Notes: a model not told the origin generated them from the sequence alone. A stretch of 64,000 bases of DNA from Pararhizobium polonicum (GCF_001687365.1 NZ_CM004502.1:117328-181327); one strand, 5' to 3'. Shown: positions 9,900 to 19,553, counted from the first letter of the stretch. Program-made: numbers and translations.

Positions 9900-10934
9900 C
9901 TACACCTGTTGTGCGGTCCTCGCCGCGAGGTCGAGCGCGACGTCGACGATCATGTCCTCCTGGCCTCCGACCATCCGGCGGCGGCCCAGTTCGATGAGTA
10001 TCTCGCGGGTATCCACGCCGTATTGGCGTGACGCGTTCTCGGCATGTCGCAGGAAGCTCGAATAGACTCCGGCGTATCCAAGCGACAGGCTCTCGCGGTC
10101 AACCCGGACCGGGCGGTCCTGCAGTGGGCGGACCAGATCGTCTGCCGCATCCATCAGCCTGTAGAGATCGCAGCCGGTCTCGACGCCCTTGCGGTTGAGC
10201 ACTGCGATCAGCGCTTCCAGAGGTGCGTTTCCGGCCCCTGCCCCCATGCCAGCCAGGGAGGCGTCCACCCGGACGGCTCCGGCCTCGATCCCGGCGACGG
10301 CGTTCGCCACCCCCATGGTGAGGTTGTGATGGGTGTGTACACCGATCTCGGTTTCCGGTTGGAGCGCGTCACGAAGCGCCTTGACGCGCAGCGTGTACTG
10401 CTCCGGTAGAAGGGCACCCGCCGAGTCTGTGACATAGACGCATTCCGCGCCATAGCTCTCCATCAGCTTGCCCTGTTCGACGAGCTTCTCCGGCTCCGCC
10501 ATGTGCGACATCATCAAGAACCCGACGGTGTCCATGCCCAGTGCGCGGGCGGCCTCGATGTGCTGGCGGGACACGTCGGCTTCGGTGCAATGCGTGGCGA
10601 TGCGCACGGATCTCGCTCCCGCGACATAGGCTTCCTTGAGGTCATGCACCGTTCCGATGCCGGGAATAAGAAGGACCGTCACTACCGAATGCGTGCAGAC
10701 CTCGCTCACGGCAGCGATCCATTCGATGTCGCTGTGGAGACCGAAGCCGTAGTTAAACGTGGATCCCGAAAGACCATCGCCGTGGGTAATCTCGATGGCG
10801 TCGACCTTGGCGGCATCGAGAGCCCGTGCGATGCCCTGGGCCTTCTCGATCGTGTACTGGTGACGGATCGAATGCATGCCGTCGCGAAGCGTGACATCCT
10901 GGACGTAGAGCTTGGTCGGGGTTTCGCGGGCCAT
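9900..10934 (-). CDS. mhpE: 4-hydroxy-2-oxovalerate aldolase
   Basis: This is a 344-residue DmpG/MhpE-family aldolase. It has the HMGL-like TIM-barrel motif [13 protein letters not shown] near residue 15, the metal-binding GVHTHHNL around residue 195, and the C-terminal communication domain with [11 protein letters not shown]. It cleaves 4-hydroxy-2-oxovalerate to pyruvate and acetaldehyde and normally channels acetaldehyde to the acylating dehydrogenase. That partner is encoded immediately upstream with a TAATG overlap, as expected for a bifunctional complex. Confidence 0.93.
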   Translation of the reverse strand: MARETPTKLYVQDVTLRDGMHSIRHQYTIEKAQGIARALDAAKVDAIEITHGDGLSGSTFNYGFGLHSDIEWIAAVSEVCTHSVVTVLLIPGIGTVHDLKEAYVAGARSVRIATHCTEADVSRQHIEAARALGMDTVGFLMMSHMAEPEKLVEQGKLMESYGAECVYVTDSAGALLPEQYTLRVKALRDALQPETEIGVHTHHNLTMGVANAVAGIEAGAVRVDASLAGMGAGAGNAPLEALIAVLNRKGVETGCDLYRLMDAADDLVRPLQDRPVRVDRESLSLGYAGVYSSFLRHAENASRQYGVDTREILIELGRRRMVGGQEDMIVDVALDLAARTAQQV

Positions 10935-11875
10935 TATGCGACCTCCTTCGAGAGGGTCTCGGCGGCCCAGTGGTCGGCCGTCATGAGCGCTGCGGATGTC
11001 ATGATGTCGAGGTTTCCTGCGTAGGCCGGAAGGTAATGGGCAGCACCTTCGACCTCGAGGAAGACCGTCGTCTTGAGACCTGAGACCGGACCGATTCCCG
11101 GAACCATCACGGGAGCATTGTCGCCAATGACCTCGAACTGGACCTTCTGCTTCAGGCGATAGCCCGGGACGTAGCCCTGGACCGTCTTCACCATGTCGAG
11201 GATCGATGCCTCGATCGCGTTTCGATCTCCCCCCTGCGACAGCACGAAGACCGTGTCACGCATGATGACTGGAGGTTCGGCGGGGTTGAGGATGATGATC
11301 GCCTTGCCGCGTTCGGCACCGCCCAAGGTCTCGATCGCCTTCGAGGTGGTTTCCGTGAATTCGTCGATGTTGGCGCGCGTGCCTGGCCCGGCGGACAGCG
11401 ACGAGATTGACGCAACAATCTCGCCGTACACGACCCGGTCGGAGGCGCGCTTGACCGCATAGACCATTGGGATCGTCGCTTGGCCGCCGCAGGTGACCAT
11501 ATTAACATTCGGTTCGTTCAGATTCGCATGACCGTTGATGCTTGGGATGGTGAATGGCCCGATGGCCGCCGGGGTCAGATCGATGACCTTCTTACCGTCC
11601 TTCTGAAGGAGCGCGTTGTTCGATACATGAGCCTTCGCCGAGGTCGCGTCGAACACCACCTGGATGTCCTTGTATTCGGGCATGCGGAGCAGGCCTTCGA
11701 TGCCTTCGTGCGTCACGGGCACGCCAAGCCGCTGTGCCCGCGCGAGGCCGTCCGAAGCCGGATCGATACCGACCATGGCGCCCATCTCGATATTTTTCGA
11801 CGTGCGCATCACCTTGATCATCAGGTCGGAGCCAATGTTGCCCGAGCCGATGATGGCGCATTTCACCTTTGTCAT
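10934..11875 (-). CDS. mhpF: Acetaldehyde dehydrogenase (acylating)
   Basis: This is a 313-residue DmpF/MhpF-type enzyme. It has an N-terminal NAD-binding motif ([17 protein letters not shown]), the catalytic cysteine in [11 protein letters not shown] near residue 130, and a C-terminal dimerisation/aldolase-interaction region. It converts acetaldehyde, NAD+ and CoA to acetyl-CoA, the last step of the lower meta-cleavage pathway. A GGAGGA ribosome-binding site precedes the ATG. The 116-base gap to the hydratase gene is the largest gap within the operon. Confidence 0.93.
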   Translation of the reverse strand: MTKVKCAIIGSGNIGSDLMIKVMRTSKNIEMGAMVGIDPASDGLARAQRLGVPVTHEGIEGLLRMPEYKDIQVVFDATSAKAHVSNNALLQKDGKKVIDLTPAAIGPFTIPSINGHANLNEPNVNMVTCGGQATIPMVYAVKRASDRVVYGEIVASISSLSAGPGTRANIDEFTETTSKAIETLGGAERGKAIIILNPAEPPVIMRDTVFVLSQGGDRNAIEASILDMVKTVQGYVPGYRLKQKVQFEVIGDNAPVMVPGIGPVSGLKTTVFLEVEGAAHYLPAYAGNLDIMTSAALMTADHWAAETLSKEVA

Positions 11876-11991
11876 GTCTTCGATCCTCCGTTCACCATCG
11901 CGTCCCGCAGAATTGCAGGCGCGGCGGTCCGTTCGCAGTCACGTCACCGGACGGCGTTCTTTCCCACTTGCTGTTGGTTCCGGCTGGCGGA

Positions 11992-12789
11992 CTAGTTGTC
12001 TTCCTTGCCGAACGTGGCGCGGACGACGCCGAGCCCTTCGATCGACGCCTCGAAGCGGTCTCCTGGATTGACCGCGACCATCGGGCCCAGCGCTCCGGTC
12101 ATGACCAGATCGCCCGCCGCGAGTGGAGTGCCAAGCTTGGCCATCTTTCTGGCGAGCCAGAGAGCCGCGTTCAGCGGATGCCCGAGGCAAGCAGCCCCTT
12201 CGCCCGTGGAGACGACCTCGTCGCCGCGCTTCATCGACATCTTGGCTAGCTTGAGATCGAGACCAGCCAGTGGCGTCGGCACGCCGCCAAGGACGACCAT
12301 GCTCGAGGATGCGTTGTCGGCGACCGTGTCGTTGAAGCGGATATTCCAGCCCGCGATGCGGCTGCCGACGACCTCGATGGCGGGAAGTGCGAAATCGACA
12401 GCCTGGATGAGTTCGACGAGGGTGAGATCCTCGGCAGCAAGATCCTTCTTCAGGACCAGTGCGACCTCGGCCTCGGCCTTAGGCTGCAGCAGGCGGTCGA
12501 AAGGGATCAGCTCATCGTCACCGTAGACGGTGTCAGCGAAGATCGTTCCGAAGTCAGGCTGGTCGACGCCGAGCTGGGTCTGCACTGCCTTCGACGTGAG
12601 ACCGATCTTGCGTCCGATCACGCGGCGGCCATTCGCCTCCCAGTATTCGACGTTGACTTTCTGGATCGCATAAGCGGTTTCTCCATAGTCGTCGGGCATG
12701 CGTTCGCGGATCGCCGGGATGGGCTGGCGTTCCTGTTCGGCCTGCCTGAGTTCGGTCGCCAGGGTCTCGATCAGATCTGCAGATGTCAT
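11992..12789 (-). CDS. mhpD: 2-hydroxypenta-2,4-dienoate hydratase
   Basis: This is a 265-residue member of the MhpD/DmpE hydratase-decarboxylase family (fumarylacetoacetase-like fold). It has [23 protein letters not shown] near residue 60, metal-ligand region [10 protein letters not shown], and SMVVLGG. It adds water to 2-hydroxypenta-2,4-dienoate to form 4-hydroxy-2-oxovalerate. Two adjacent ATGs follow GGAGGA; 12789 gives better spacing than 12792, and the longer frame upstream lacks homology. It is the first gene of the leftward operon, divergent from the IclR regulator. Confidence 0.9.
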   Translation of the reverse strand: MTSADLIETLATELRQAEQERQPIPAIRERMPDDYGETAYAIQKVNVEYWEANGRRVIGRKIGLTSKAVQTQLGVDQPDFGTIFADTVYGDDELIPFDRLLQPKAEAEVALVLKKDLAAEDLTLVELIQAVDFALPAIEVVGSRIAGWNIRFNDTVADNASSSMVVLGGVPTPLAGLDLKLAKMSMKRGDEVVSTGEGAACLGHPLNAALWLARKMAKLGTPLAAGDLVMTGALGPMVAVNPGDRFEASIEGLGVVRATFGKEDN

Positions 12790-12988
12790 CATTCCTCCGA
12801 TGCCCCGGGGGCGCCGCTGAACAAGCATGCGGATCGACCGGACGTGCCCGCTGTCGGGCGAAGCTGCGTATGTTCATGAACTGCTGTGAAACGTCGGGCC
12901 TCCCAGACCGAACCGATGACCTCCTCGTCTCACGGTGTGCGGCAATCTATAAACGCCATTGCCAAACTGACAATTCTCATGTCAATTC

Positions 12989-13005
12989 GGTGCACTGCGT
13001 GCACA
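12989..13005. promoter_or_regulatory. MhpR-type IclR operator, site 1
   Basis: GGTGCACTGCGTGCACA is a near-perfect palindrome. It differs only in its three central bases from the 17-bp MhpR operator of E. coli (GGTGCACCTGGTGCACA, recalled from the literature). It lies 27 bases before the IclR start and about 200 bases before the hydratase start, so it can serve both divergent promoters. Confidence 0.75.
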
Positions 13006-13031
13006 CATCTGATTTGTTGGAGCAGAAGAAT

Positions 13032-13817
13032 ATGGACGAGAGCCCATACAAGATGGTGCAAGGGCTGTCTCGCGGCCTGTCGGTTCTGCGCGCGCTCAAC
13101 CAGGCCGAAGGCGGCTGGGCAAGCGTGCGCGAGTTGTCCCAGGCCACCGGGTTGCATCGGACAACGGTGCGCCGTCTCCTGGAGACATTGCAGAACGAAG
13201 GCGTGCTTCGACGTTCAGCGTCCGATGACAGCTATCGGCTGACGCATGACGTGCGGGGACTGAGCGATGGCTTCCGGGAGGAGGAATGGATCTCGGAGGT
13301 TGCGTCCCCCGTGCTCGGCGAGCTCCTGGTAAAGGTGGTGTGGCCATCGGATTTCGCCACCCTCGATGGCATCGACATGCGGGTGCGGGAATCGACTCAC
13401 CGCTTCTCGCCGCTATCGTTCCACAAGGTGACGGTGCGCCGGAGACTGCCTCTGGTCACGACGGCAGCCGGGCGTGCCTATCTGGCATTCTGCAAGGACG
13501 ACGAGCGCGAGGATCTGGTCGGCCGCCTCGCCGCCCTCCCCGATTCTCCGATTCACGGCCCTGGCAGGCAGGCCCTCATGAAGCTGCTGGATCAGCATCG
13601 CGAAGCTGGACATGCTTACAATAATGGCGAGTGGGCGACCGAACAGCGGATCCTTGCTCTCGCAGTTCCGGTGATGCAGGAGGGCAACGTGGCGGGATGC
13701 ATCAACATCGTGATGCTTCGATCCGCACTCTCGCTGTCCGAGGCACGGAAGCGGTATCTCGCGCCGCTGCATGCAGCGGCAACCAAGATTGAAGAATACC
13801 TGACCGCACCGCGCTGA
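13032..13817 (+). CDS. IclR-family transcriptional regulator (MhpR-like)
   Basis: This is a 261-residue protein with an N-terminal winged helix (ELSQATGLHRTTVRRLLETLQNEG, residues ~32-56) and a C-terminal IclR effector domain (PLVTTAAGRAYLAFC; YNNGEWATEQRILALAVPV). It matches MhpR/PcaR-type activators of aromatic catabolism. The frame is open upstream to 12783, but the homology starts at MDESPYKMVQGLSRGL with AGAAGA ahead of ATG 13032. The operator at 12989 and two more at 15.1 kb mark its likely targets, with the ring compound or pathway intermediate as inducer. Confidence 0.88.
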   Translation: MDESPYKMVQGLSRGLSVLRALNQAEGGWASVRELSQATGLHRTTVRRLLETLQNEGVLRRSASDDSYRLTHDVRGLSDGFREEEWISEVASPVLGELLVKVVWPSDFATLDGIDMRVRESTHRFSPLSFHKVTVRRRLPLVTTAAGRAYLAFCKDDEREDLVGRLAALPDSPIHGPGRQALMKLLDQHREAGHAYNNGEWATEQRILALAVPVMQEGNVAGCINIVMLRSALSLSEARKRYLAPLHAAATKIEEYLTAPR

Positions 13818-13819
13818 AA

Positions 13820-13841
13820 AGGGGGCCGTTTCCAGCCCCCT
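13820..13841. terminator. Terminator between convergent genes
   Basis: A 7-bp stem (AGGGGGC / GCCCCCT) with an 8-base loop lies between the convergent ends of the IclR and dioxygenase genes. On the leftward strand it is followed by TTTTC, giving a recognisable intrinsic terminator for the dioxygenase transcript. It may also stop the IclR transcript. Confidence 0.6.
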
Positions 13842-13884
13842 CCCCGCGGTCGAAATAGTTCTCAGGCAATTCGGCCGCCTGAAG

Positions 13885-14892
13885 TTACTTCAGGTGCAGC
13901 CCGGCAGACCCAGTCGTATCCCGTCCACGGCTTCCCGGTTTCGTGTCGATGGGATCTCCATACCAGGTGAGGCCGTCGGGGAACGCTTCCTTCTTCCACT
14001 CGATCGGCTCCCAGTCCGGGTCGAAAATGAGATAGCCACCCGCGTATAGTTCGACGCGATGGTCGGATGCCGGATCGTGTACGTAGAGGTACATTGCCTG
14101 CCCGATCCCGTGCTTGCCCGGACCCGCGCTGAACGACACGTCGAGATCCTTGAGGATGTCGGCGGCGACTAGGCCGTCAGAGAAGTCCTGGAGGTTGAAG
14201 GCGACGTGATGGAGCTGTGCCTTCTTGTCCTGCCTGTTGGCGACGATCGCAAGATCGTGCATTTGCGGTGTGACGGACATCCAGGATGCCATGACCGTCC
14301 CCGGGCTTTCCGGTAGATAGGCGAACTCACGGCGCTTGAATCCCAGGTTGGCCCGGACCCACTGCTCCGCCTGGTTAATCGTTGATGGCGAAGTCTGGAT
14401 ATTGAAGTGATCGATGCGGCGGACCCCGAGGCCGCGGCGCTTCGAGGAATTCGACGGAAGCCGGGAACGCATGTGCTCGGGCGCGAGCGGCTTGTCGATG
14501 TCGTAATAGAGTTCGAACGGATGGTCGCCGCCCGGCAGAAGGAACCGGATGGCTGTCCCGCGGCCGATTTCGGTTTCAGCCGGGACTTCGAGAACCTCGA
14601 TCTCCTGACGCTTCAGCTCCTCCGCGAACAGTTCCACATCCTGTGGCCGACGAACGCGGAACGAATAGGCGTTGACGATCGCCTCCGCCTGTTCCGTGAG
14701 GACCAGGGAGTGATGACCGAGTTCCTGATGGCAGCGGAGATAGGATACGTTTCCGCGGCGCTCAACTTCCTCCATGCCGAGCGTGTCCCGGAAGAACCAG
14801 AGGGATTTTTCCAGGTCCGGCGTCCCAAGGTTTATGCCGCCGCATTGCGCGATTTGCGGGCCTGGATCGTACTTGTCAGACAGTCTTGTCAT
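13885..14892 (-). CDS. Type I extradiol (catechol 2,3-) dioxygenase
   Basis: This is a 335-residue protein of two tandem vicinal-oxygen-chelate domains. Its likely iron ligands are His in RRIDHFNIQT, His in LHHVAFNLQD and Glu in HRVELYAGG. It opens a catechol ring next to the diol. Because an MhpC-like hydrolase follows the shared promoter region, the ring product is probably a ketone from a 3-substituted catechol. MhpB of E. coli has an unrelated fold, so this is a replacement at the same pathway step. ATG 14892 is preceded by AGGAGGAGC; an in-frame ATG seven codons upstream is less likely. Confidence 0.88.
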   Translation of the reverse strand: MTRLSDKYDPGPQIAQCGGINLGTPDLEKSLWFFRDTLGMEEVERRGNVSYLRCHQELGHHSLVLTEQAEAIVNAYSFRVRRPQDVELFAEELKRQEIEVLEVPAETEIGRGTAIRFLLPGGDHPFELYYDIDKPLAPEHMRSRLPSNSSKRRGLGVRRIDHFNIQTSPSTINQAEQWVRANLGFKRREFAYLPESPGTVMASWMSVTPQMHDLAIVANRQDKKAQLHHVAFNLQDFSDGLVAADILKDLDVSFSAGPGKHGIGQAMYLYVHDPASDHRVELYAGGYLIFDPDWEPIEWKKEAFPDGLTWYGDPIDTKPGSRGRDTTGSAGLHLK

Positions 14893-15098
14893 ATGCTCCT
14901 CCTGTGAGTTCAATGCCTATCCGGCGGTTCGCGTGAGGCCTTCAGCCTCCGACTCCCGGCGTGGTTCGGTTGCCGCTAGCGCGACATGAGACGGACATCG
15001 ACAAAGGGCGGGGCAGGCAGCCAGTGCCCTCCCTCAGCGTGCCCTGTGGCAATGTCTTACAAATGCTGAACGCCGAAGTTCAACCAGCAACTCCCCCC

Positions 15099-15115
15099 GG
15101 TGCACTATGTGCCCA
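15099..15115. promoter_or_regulatory. MhpR-type IclR operator, site 2
   Basis: GGTGCACTATGTGCCCA matches site 1 at 14 of 17 positions. It lies in the divergent promoter region between the dioxygenase (start 14892) and the hydrolase (start 15359), which suggests IclR control of both. Confidence 0.6.
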
Positions 15116-15169
15116 ATAGAATCCGCAGGAGCCCAAGATCCATGGACGCGCGCGAATTCTCTCCAAGTG

Positions 15170-15186
15170 TGTGCACCTAGTGAACA
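15170..15186. promoter_or_regulatory. MhpR-type IclR operator, site 3
   Basis: TGTGCACCTAGTGAACA keeps the GTGCACCT core of the MhpR palindrome with a degenerate right half. It lies 55 bases from site 2 in the same divergent promoter region, which could allow two bound dimers on nearby helical faces. Confidence 0.5.
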
Positions 15187-15358
15187 GGAGAGGCATTATG
15201 TTTGCGGAGGCATCCGGCGCCCTGTTAACAGGTCGGAGCCAGCGACGCAGAGCCGTCGGGCGTCGAGAGGGAGGCTCGGCAGACGTGTGCGCGACGCACT
15301 GCGCATGACCCCGTCACACCGTCTCCCTACATTTGAACAAACCGAAGGAGCCAGCTCA

Positions 15359-16225
15359 ATGAGCCAGGAATTCACCGAGTCCGCCACAAGCCGTTTCGTC
15401 ACCCTGAAGGAAGGCGATGGCGAGCTGAAGATCCACTACAATGACTGCGATCCGGGCACCGGCGGCGCAACAGTAGCTCTACTCCATGGCTCCGGGCCTG
15501 GTGCGAGCGGTTGGGCGAACTTCAACCGGAACGTCGCTTCGCTGGCGGGGCTGGGCTTTCGTGTCATCCTTGTCGACGCCCCCGGTTGGAGCAAGAGCGA
15601 CAGCATAGTGTCGACCGGATCGCGCTCCGAGCTCAACGCCCGAATCCTCAAGGGATTGATCGACCATCTCGGACTCGAGAAGATCCACATCGTGGGTAAC
15701 TCCATGGGCGGCCACAGCGCCGTGGCCTTCGCGCTCGCCAATCCCTCCAACGTCGGCAAGCTCGTGCTGATGGGCGGCGGCACTGGCGGCGTGAGTTCGT
15801 TCGTTCCTATGCCGACGGAGGGCATCAAGCTCATCGGCGCGCTGTATCGCGATCCGACGATCGAGAACCTTAAGAAGTTGATGGCTGTCTTCGTCTACGA
15901 CACATCCGCGCTGACGGAAGAGCTCTATCATGCGCGTCTCAACAACATTCTGGCGCGCCGCGACCATCTCGAGAACTTCGTGAAGAGCACCGCTGCCAAT
16001 CCGAAGCAATTTCCCGACGTAGGTCATCGCCTCGATGAGATCAAAGCTGAAACGCTGATCATCTGGGGAAGGAATGATCGCTTCGTGTCGCTCGACGTGG
16101 GCCTTCGCCTCGTTGCAGGCATCCCCAATTCCGAGCTGCACGTGTTCAACAACTGCGGACACTGGGCGCAATGGGAGCATCATCAGAAGTTCAACCGGAT
16201 GGTCGCAGAATTCCTTACGAGGTGA
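15359..16225 (+). CDS. mhpC: MhpC-like meta-cleavage product hydrolase
   Basis: This is a 288-residue alpha/beta hydrolase, the same length as E. coli MhpC and very like it in motifs as recalled: [18 protein letters not shown], nucleophile Ser in [13 protein letters not shown], acid Asp in WGRNDRFV, and base His in [11 protein letters not shown]. It hydrolyses the carbon-carbon bond of the ring-fission product to give 2-hydroxypenta-2,4-dienoate and a carboxylic acid (succinate for the MhpC substrate). The frame is open from 15107, but homology begins at [13 protein letters not shown] with GAAGGAG upstream. It is expressed divergently from the dioxygenase. Confidence 0.92.
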   Translation: MSQEFTESATSRFVTLKEGDGELKIHYNDCDPGTGGATVALLHGSGPGASGWANFNRNVASLAGLGFRVILVDAPGWSKSDSIVSTGSRSELNARILKGLIDHLGLEKIHIVGNSMGGHSAVAFALANPSNVGKLVLMGGGTGGVSSFVPMPTEGIKLIGALYRDPTIENLKKLMAVFVYDTSALTEELYHARLNNILARRDHLENFVKSTAANPKQFPDVGHRLDEIKAETLIIWGRNDRFVSLDVGLRLVAGIPNSELHVFNNCGHWAQWEHHQKFNRMVAEFLTR

Positions 16226-16228
16226 CAG

Positions 16229-16244
16229 CAGCGCGGGAGCGCTG
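16229..16244 (+). terminator. Probable terminator after mhpC
   Basis: A CAGCGC/GCGCTG stem with a GGGA loop starts four bases after the hydrolase stop and is followed by TTGGTTGT. The U-run is weak, so this is a tentative call. Confidence 0.4.
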
Positions 16245-16499
16245 TTGGTTGTCACTGAAGATGGAAGGGTTTGGATGGAAGCCCCGTGTGCCTTTAGCTG
16301 CAACGAGGTCTGCGTGTTGGCAGGTACGATCCTTTCAAGGACGCAATTGAGACGCCAGGCGCCGCGTGATAGCTTCCACGATTGCACGACTGGAAGTTCA
16401 CGTATCCATGTCGAGCCGACCAAGGCGTCGCCCCTGCAGTATGGCTTCACAGTGACATGAGCATGCAACGCCGTCCCCTTGAGACGGAATCAATGCCGC

Positions 16500-16750
16500 G
16501 ACCAGAGAGATGTCTCTCATGCTGGAGGCCGGAGGGACCAGACTTGTGAAGGTTGTTTTCCTCCAGACATCGTCGTGGCCTGGCTTCGCCCCGCCTTCGC
16601 CGCTGCGAAATATGCGGAACGTCTCCCTGCCTTCATCTAGCATTTCGAGGCGAACAACCACGCTCACCATCGACTATGCCATCGTGCTCGACGCAGAGAT
16701 CACGCTTGAGCTCGATACCACAAGCTGGTCGATCCAAAACAAGATGACAT
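16500..16750 (+). pseudogene. Decayed cupin-domain gene remnant
   Basis: Around 16665-16730 the rightward translation reads TIDYAIVLDAEITLELDT, which matches the central cupin strand of small cupins found in aromatic clusters, like the intact gene at 24405-24992. An AGGTRLVKVVFL stretch upstream could match its VFRIVEFPP strand. The histidine motif and C-terminal half are missing. The rest of 16226-16904 shows no gene I can support. Confidence 0.4.
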
Positions 16751-16904
16751 CGTCGTTCAATACCCGACGAGACATGCCCGGAGAAACCGGAGTTCGAAGC
16801 CCGCCACGATGATCTTCGTGCTAATCGGAGCATAATTTCGCGAGACGGAAACACTCTTCAGCACACTGCGACAGAAGGGCCGGTATCTGAGACCAGCCGC
16901 TCTG

Positions 16905-18848
16905 TTATCTCTTCTTGCTAGCGAAAAACAGGTGGCATTCCCTGAGTGCGAAGGCAGCATCTCGTATCGCCCTCGCCTCCGCCTGCTGGACTATATCGGT
17001 TTGCAGTTCCAGGAGACGTGATGCGGTGCCAAGTGGATCGAGATGCATCTTTCGTACCTCGGATAGGGCGCTGGCGGCGAGGTCTGACATCTCCGATGAT
17101 GAATCCGGGGAGTCACGGTAGAGGCGAAGTTGCTCAATTGACCTGAGGAGGCGATAGGCTGCAAGCGAACTATAGCCTTCGGAAGGGTCATCTCGTCCTT
17201 CCTGCGAATGCCTGAGTAGGCTGAAGCCGAGCGGGTGGCGGAAGTGGCTCTGCAGGTTTGGTGCCTTCGCGCTGTTGACCCCGGCCGCACGCGACAGATG
17301 CATTCCGATCTCTCGGGTCAGCCGGTCTATCCGTCGTCTTGTAAATAGCCGTAGCTTCGCAATTGCCACGCAGGGTATTCCAACTCCGATTGCTAAAGCG
17401 GCGGCCTCCCAGAGGATGTCGCTTCCGGGCTGAAGGGAAGGCAGTGAGGCGTGGCTTGCCAGAAGGAAGAGCTGGTTGGCATCGAAGGCCCAGGCCGCAG
17501 TCTTCTTCCGGGCTCTTGCTAGACCTCCGATGAGGAGGAAGGGCGCGAGAGATGCTATGAGGTGGAGCGGTGTCACGACGTGAGGCAGGATTAGGGCTCG
17601 ATAGGCGACCGCGAACGCAATGCCAATCAGCACGCCTTTCAGCACGACAGGTCCGACACGGTCCGGAGCAGGATGCGTCATCAGCATCGTCGTCGTGATG
17701 CTCAAACCAAGTACCGCCCAGTGGATACCAGGGATCGCTGTCGTCGATGCAAGCCCCACGGCCGCGAAGGTCGCGACGCCTGCCACCAGGCCCGATTCAA
17801 CTGCGAGACGGGTGTCTCTGAATGGCGAGAAATACCCGAAGTCCCGACGGTGATCAGGATGCCGCGCCCGGTCGGTCGTGGGAAGTAGTGCGGATGCGCA
17901 GACCCTTATCTGGTCTATAGTCTCAGCAAGGGACTTGTCGATGTGATATGCTTCGGCCATCCCTGCGGCGACGTCAGTCTCAATCCCTCCGTCAATAATC
18001 AACGTCAGGAGATCAAGAATGCCAGCAAGTCTCTGTGGCGCAAATTCATGTCCAAGCCCGCTCTCCATTCCCCGGTGATTGACGTGCGAATGCACTACAG
18101 AGAGAAAGTCGATGACTGCGAAGGCCAGAGCCTGGACATCTCGGCGGCGGCGATAGCCCCCGATGGAACCCGCACTTACGATGCTCGCGTTGATCTGAGC
18201 ATCGGCGAGTTCCTTTAGAAGCAGATGCTCGGTCCTATGATCTGTCGTCTGCCCCGAAAGGAGCGCCCGGCCATAGATCAAGGCGTCCAGAGCAATCTGC
18301 CGCACCGAGCGTTCGAATGCCTGAGCGTCTGATCTTGGTGTGAGGTAGAAGCCGAGAGCAAAGCCGACGACGAACCCAATGAACGTGCAGTTCACTCGAG
18401 CGAGAGCAAGTTCAAGTGCATTGACCGGGTGAAGCAGCGCCGGAATCACAATGATCGCAGCGGTCATCGCGGCCAGCAGCGGAGCGTATCCGTGGACACC
18501 GCGCATCATGGGAATGCACGCCGTCATTGCTAGGATCCACACACTGAAACACGTAAGGGCTAGCCAGAAAGGAAGGTCTGCGGAAAGCAGGGCGAAACCT
18601 GCGAATGCACCTATGAGGCTTCCGATGAGACGGAAGACACCTCGTTCCAGCAGAAGCCCTCGTGTCGGCTGTGACATCGCCCATACAGGCATGGCGGCCC
18701 AATATGGGTTCGGAATGCCGAGGGCGACAGCCACTGCGATCGCGATCAGGGCTGTGATCGCGAACCTCAAGCCAATTTGTATTTCCCCAGGGATTGGAAT
18801 CATTGTCTGCGCCTGCTTGCTGTGTGGTCGCGAAAGGGTATCACTCAC
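16905..18848 (-). CDS. FUSC-family inner-membrane efflux protein
   Basis: This is a protein of about 630-647 residues with two blocks of membrane segments (residues ~20-170 and ~360-500), each followed by a long cytoplasmic region. This is the layout of the fusaric-acid-resistance/AaeB family. The opening (IQIGLRFAITALIAIAVAVALGIPNPYWAAMPVW) is typical. AaeB-type proteins export aromatic carboxylic acids, which fits the aromatic catabolic clusters on both sides. The GTG at 18848 has no clear ribosome-binding site; ATG 18803 is an alternative. It is divergent from a TetR regulator. Confidence 0.8.
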   Translation of the reverse strand: MSDTLSRPHSKQAQTMIPIPGEIQIGLRFAITALIAIAVAVALGIPNPYWAAMPVWAMSQPTRGLLLERGVFRLIGSLIGAFAGFALLSADLPFWLALTCFSVWILAMTACIPMMRGVHGYAPLLAAMTAAIIVIPALLHPVNALELALARVNCTFIGFVVGFALGFYLTPRSDAQAFERSVRQIALDALIYGRALLSGQTTDHRTEHLLLKELADAQINASIVSAGSIGGYRRRRDVQALAFAVIDFLSVVHSHVNHRGMESGLGHEFAPQRLAGILDLLTLIIDGGIETDVAAGMAEAYHIDKSLAETIDQIRVCASALLPTTDRARHPDHRRDFGYFSPFRDTRLAVESGLVAGVATFAAVGLASTTAIPGIHWAVLGLSITTTMLMTHPAPDRVGPVVLKGVLIGIAFAVAYRALILPHVVTPLHLIASLAPFLLIGGLARARKKTAAWAFDANQLFLLASHASLPSLQPGSDILWEAAALAIGVGIPCVAIAKLRLFTRRRIDRLTREIGMHLSRAAGVNSAKAPNLQSHFRHPLGFSLLRHSQEGRDDPSEGYSSLAAYRLLRSIEQLRLYRDSPDSSSEMSDLAASALSEVRKMHLDPLGTASRLLELQTDIVQQAEARAIRDAAFALRECHLFFASKKR

Positions 18849-18859
18849 AGTCGCTATAT

Positions 18860-18882
18860 ATTTACTTTACAGTTTTGTAAAT
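18860..18882. promoter_or_regulatory. Candidate TetR operator
   Basis: ATTTAC - 11 bp - GTAAAT forms an inverted repeat in the 66-base AT-rich gap between the efflux gene and the TetR gene. Its place over both promoters suggests it is the repressor's operator. Confidence 0.45.
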
Positions 18883-18914
18883 AAAATCCAGAATCGGAAT
18901 CAGGAGGACGCCAA

Positions 18915-19553
18915 ATGACAGTAAAGTCCGCTAGGGGACGGCCGCGCGATCCAGCGTTGCGGGAGGCGATAATTGAGGCGGCTAAGGAAGAATTTTTTAG
19001 CAAGGGCTTAGCTGGAGCTAGCCTCGCCCGCATCGCGGAGCGCGCAAGCACGACTCGCGTAACGATATATAGCTACTTCCCATCGCGAGAGGATCTTTTC
19101 TATGCAGCGGTCAACGCTCCGGTTGTCAACTCGATCCGGATCGATCCGGAAATCCTGAAGGGCCTCCCTCCGCGCGAACAGCTTCTGCGTGTCGCAGTCG
19201 CCTTCATGGAGAGCATCGCCGATCCGAGCGCTATTGCTCAGATCCATGCATTGTACGAGGGCTCGAAAAAGCGAAGTAAAATCTCACAGTCCTTCTATGC
19301 CACCGGTCCGCAAGAACTCATCGATGTAGTCGCGGAAATACTAAGCGTGCTGGTCCTGGAGAAGGTGCTCCGTGTTCCCGACATACAGATCGGGGCAGAA
19401 CAATTTCTCGCGCTCGTCCGCGGAAACGAGCAGATGCGCGCGTTGCTTTCGCTGGCACCCGGACGCACCGGTCGGGACCGCATGGAGTACATCGAAGCCT
19501 CTGTCGACCTCTTCTTGCGTGGCTATCGCATCGGTGACTATTCGACATCGTGA
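18915..19553 (+). CDS. TetR-family transcriptional regulator
   Basis: This is a 212-residue protein. Its N-terminal helix-turn-helix spans residues ~10-55 (REAIIEAAKEEFFSKGLAGASLARIAERASTTRVTIYSYFPSREDLF), the defining TetR region. The C-terminal ligand domain resembles the AefR-like type. AGGAGG lies ahead of the ATG. It is divergent from the FUSC efflux gene and probably represses it until an aromatic effector binds. Confidence 0.85.
   Translation: MTVKSARGRPRDPALREAIIEAAKEEFFSKGLAGASLARIAERASTTRVTIYSYFPSREDLFYAAVNAPVVNSIRIDPEILKGLPPREQLLRVAVAFMESIADPSAIAQIHALYEGSKKRSKISQSFYATGPQELIDVVAEILSVLVLEKVLRVPDIQIGAEQFLALVRGNEQMRALLSLAPGRTGRDRMEYIEASVDLFLRGYRIGDYSTS

Noticed and set aside
15479..16468. 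A 329-codon leftward frame opposite the mhpC-like hydrolase
   Set aside because: It is a high-GC shadow of the hydrolase gene with no recognisable domain.
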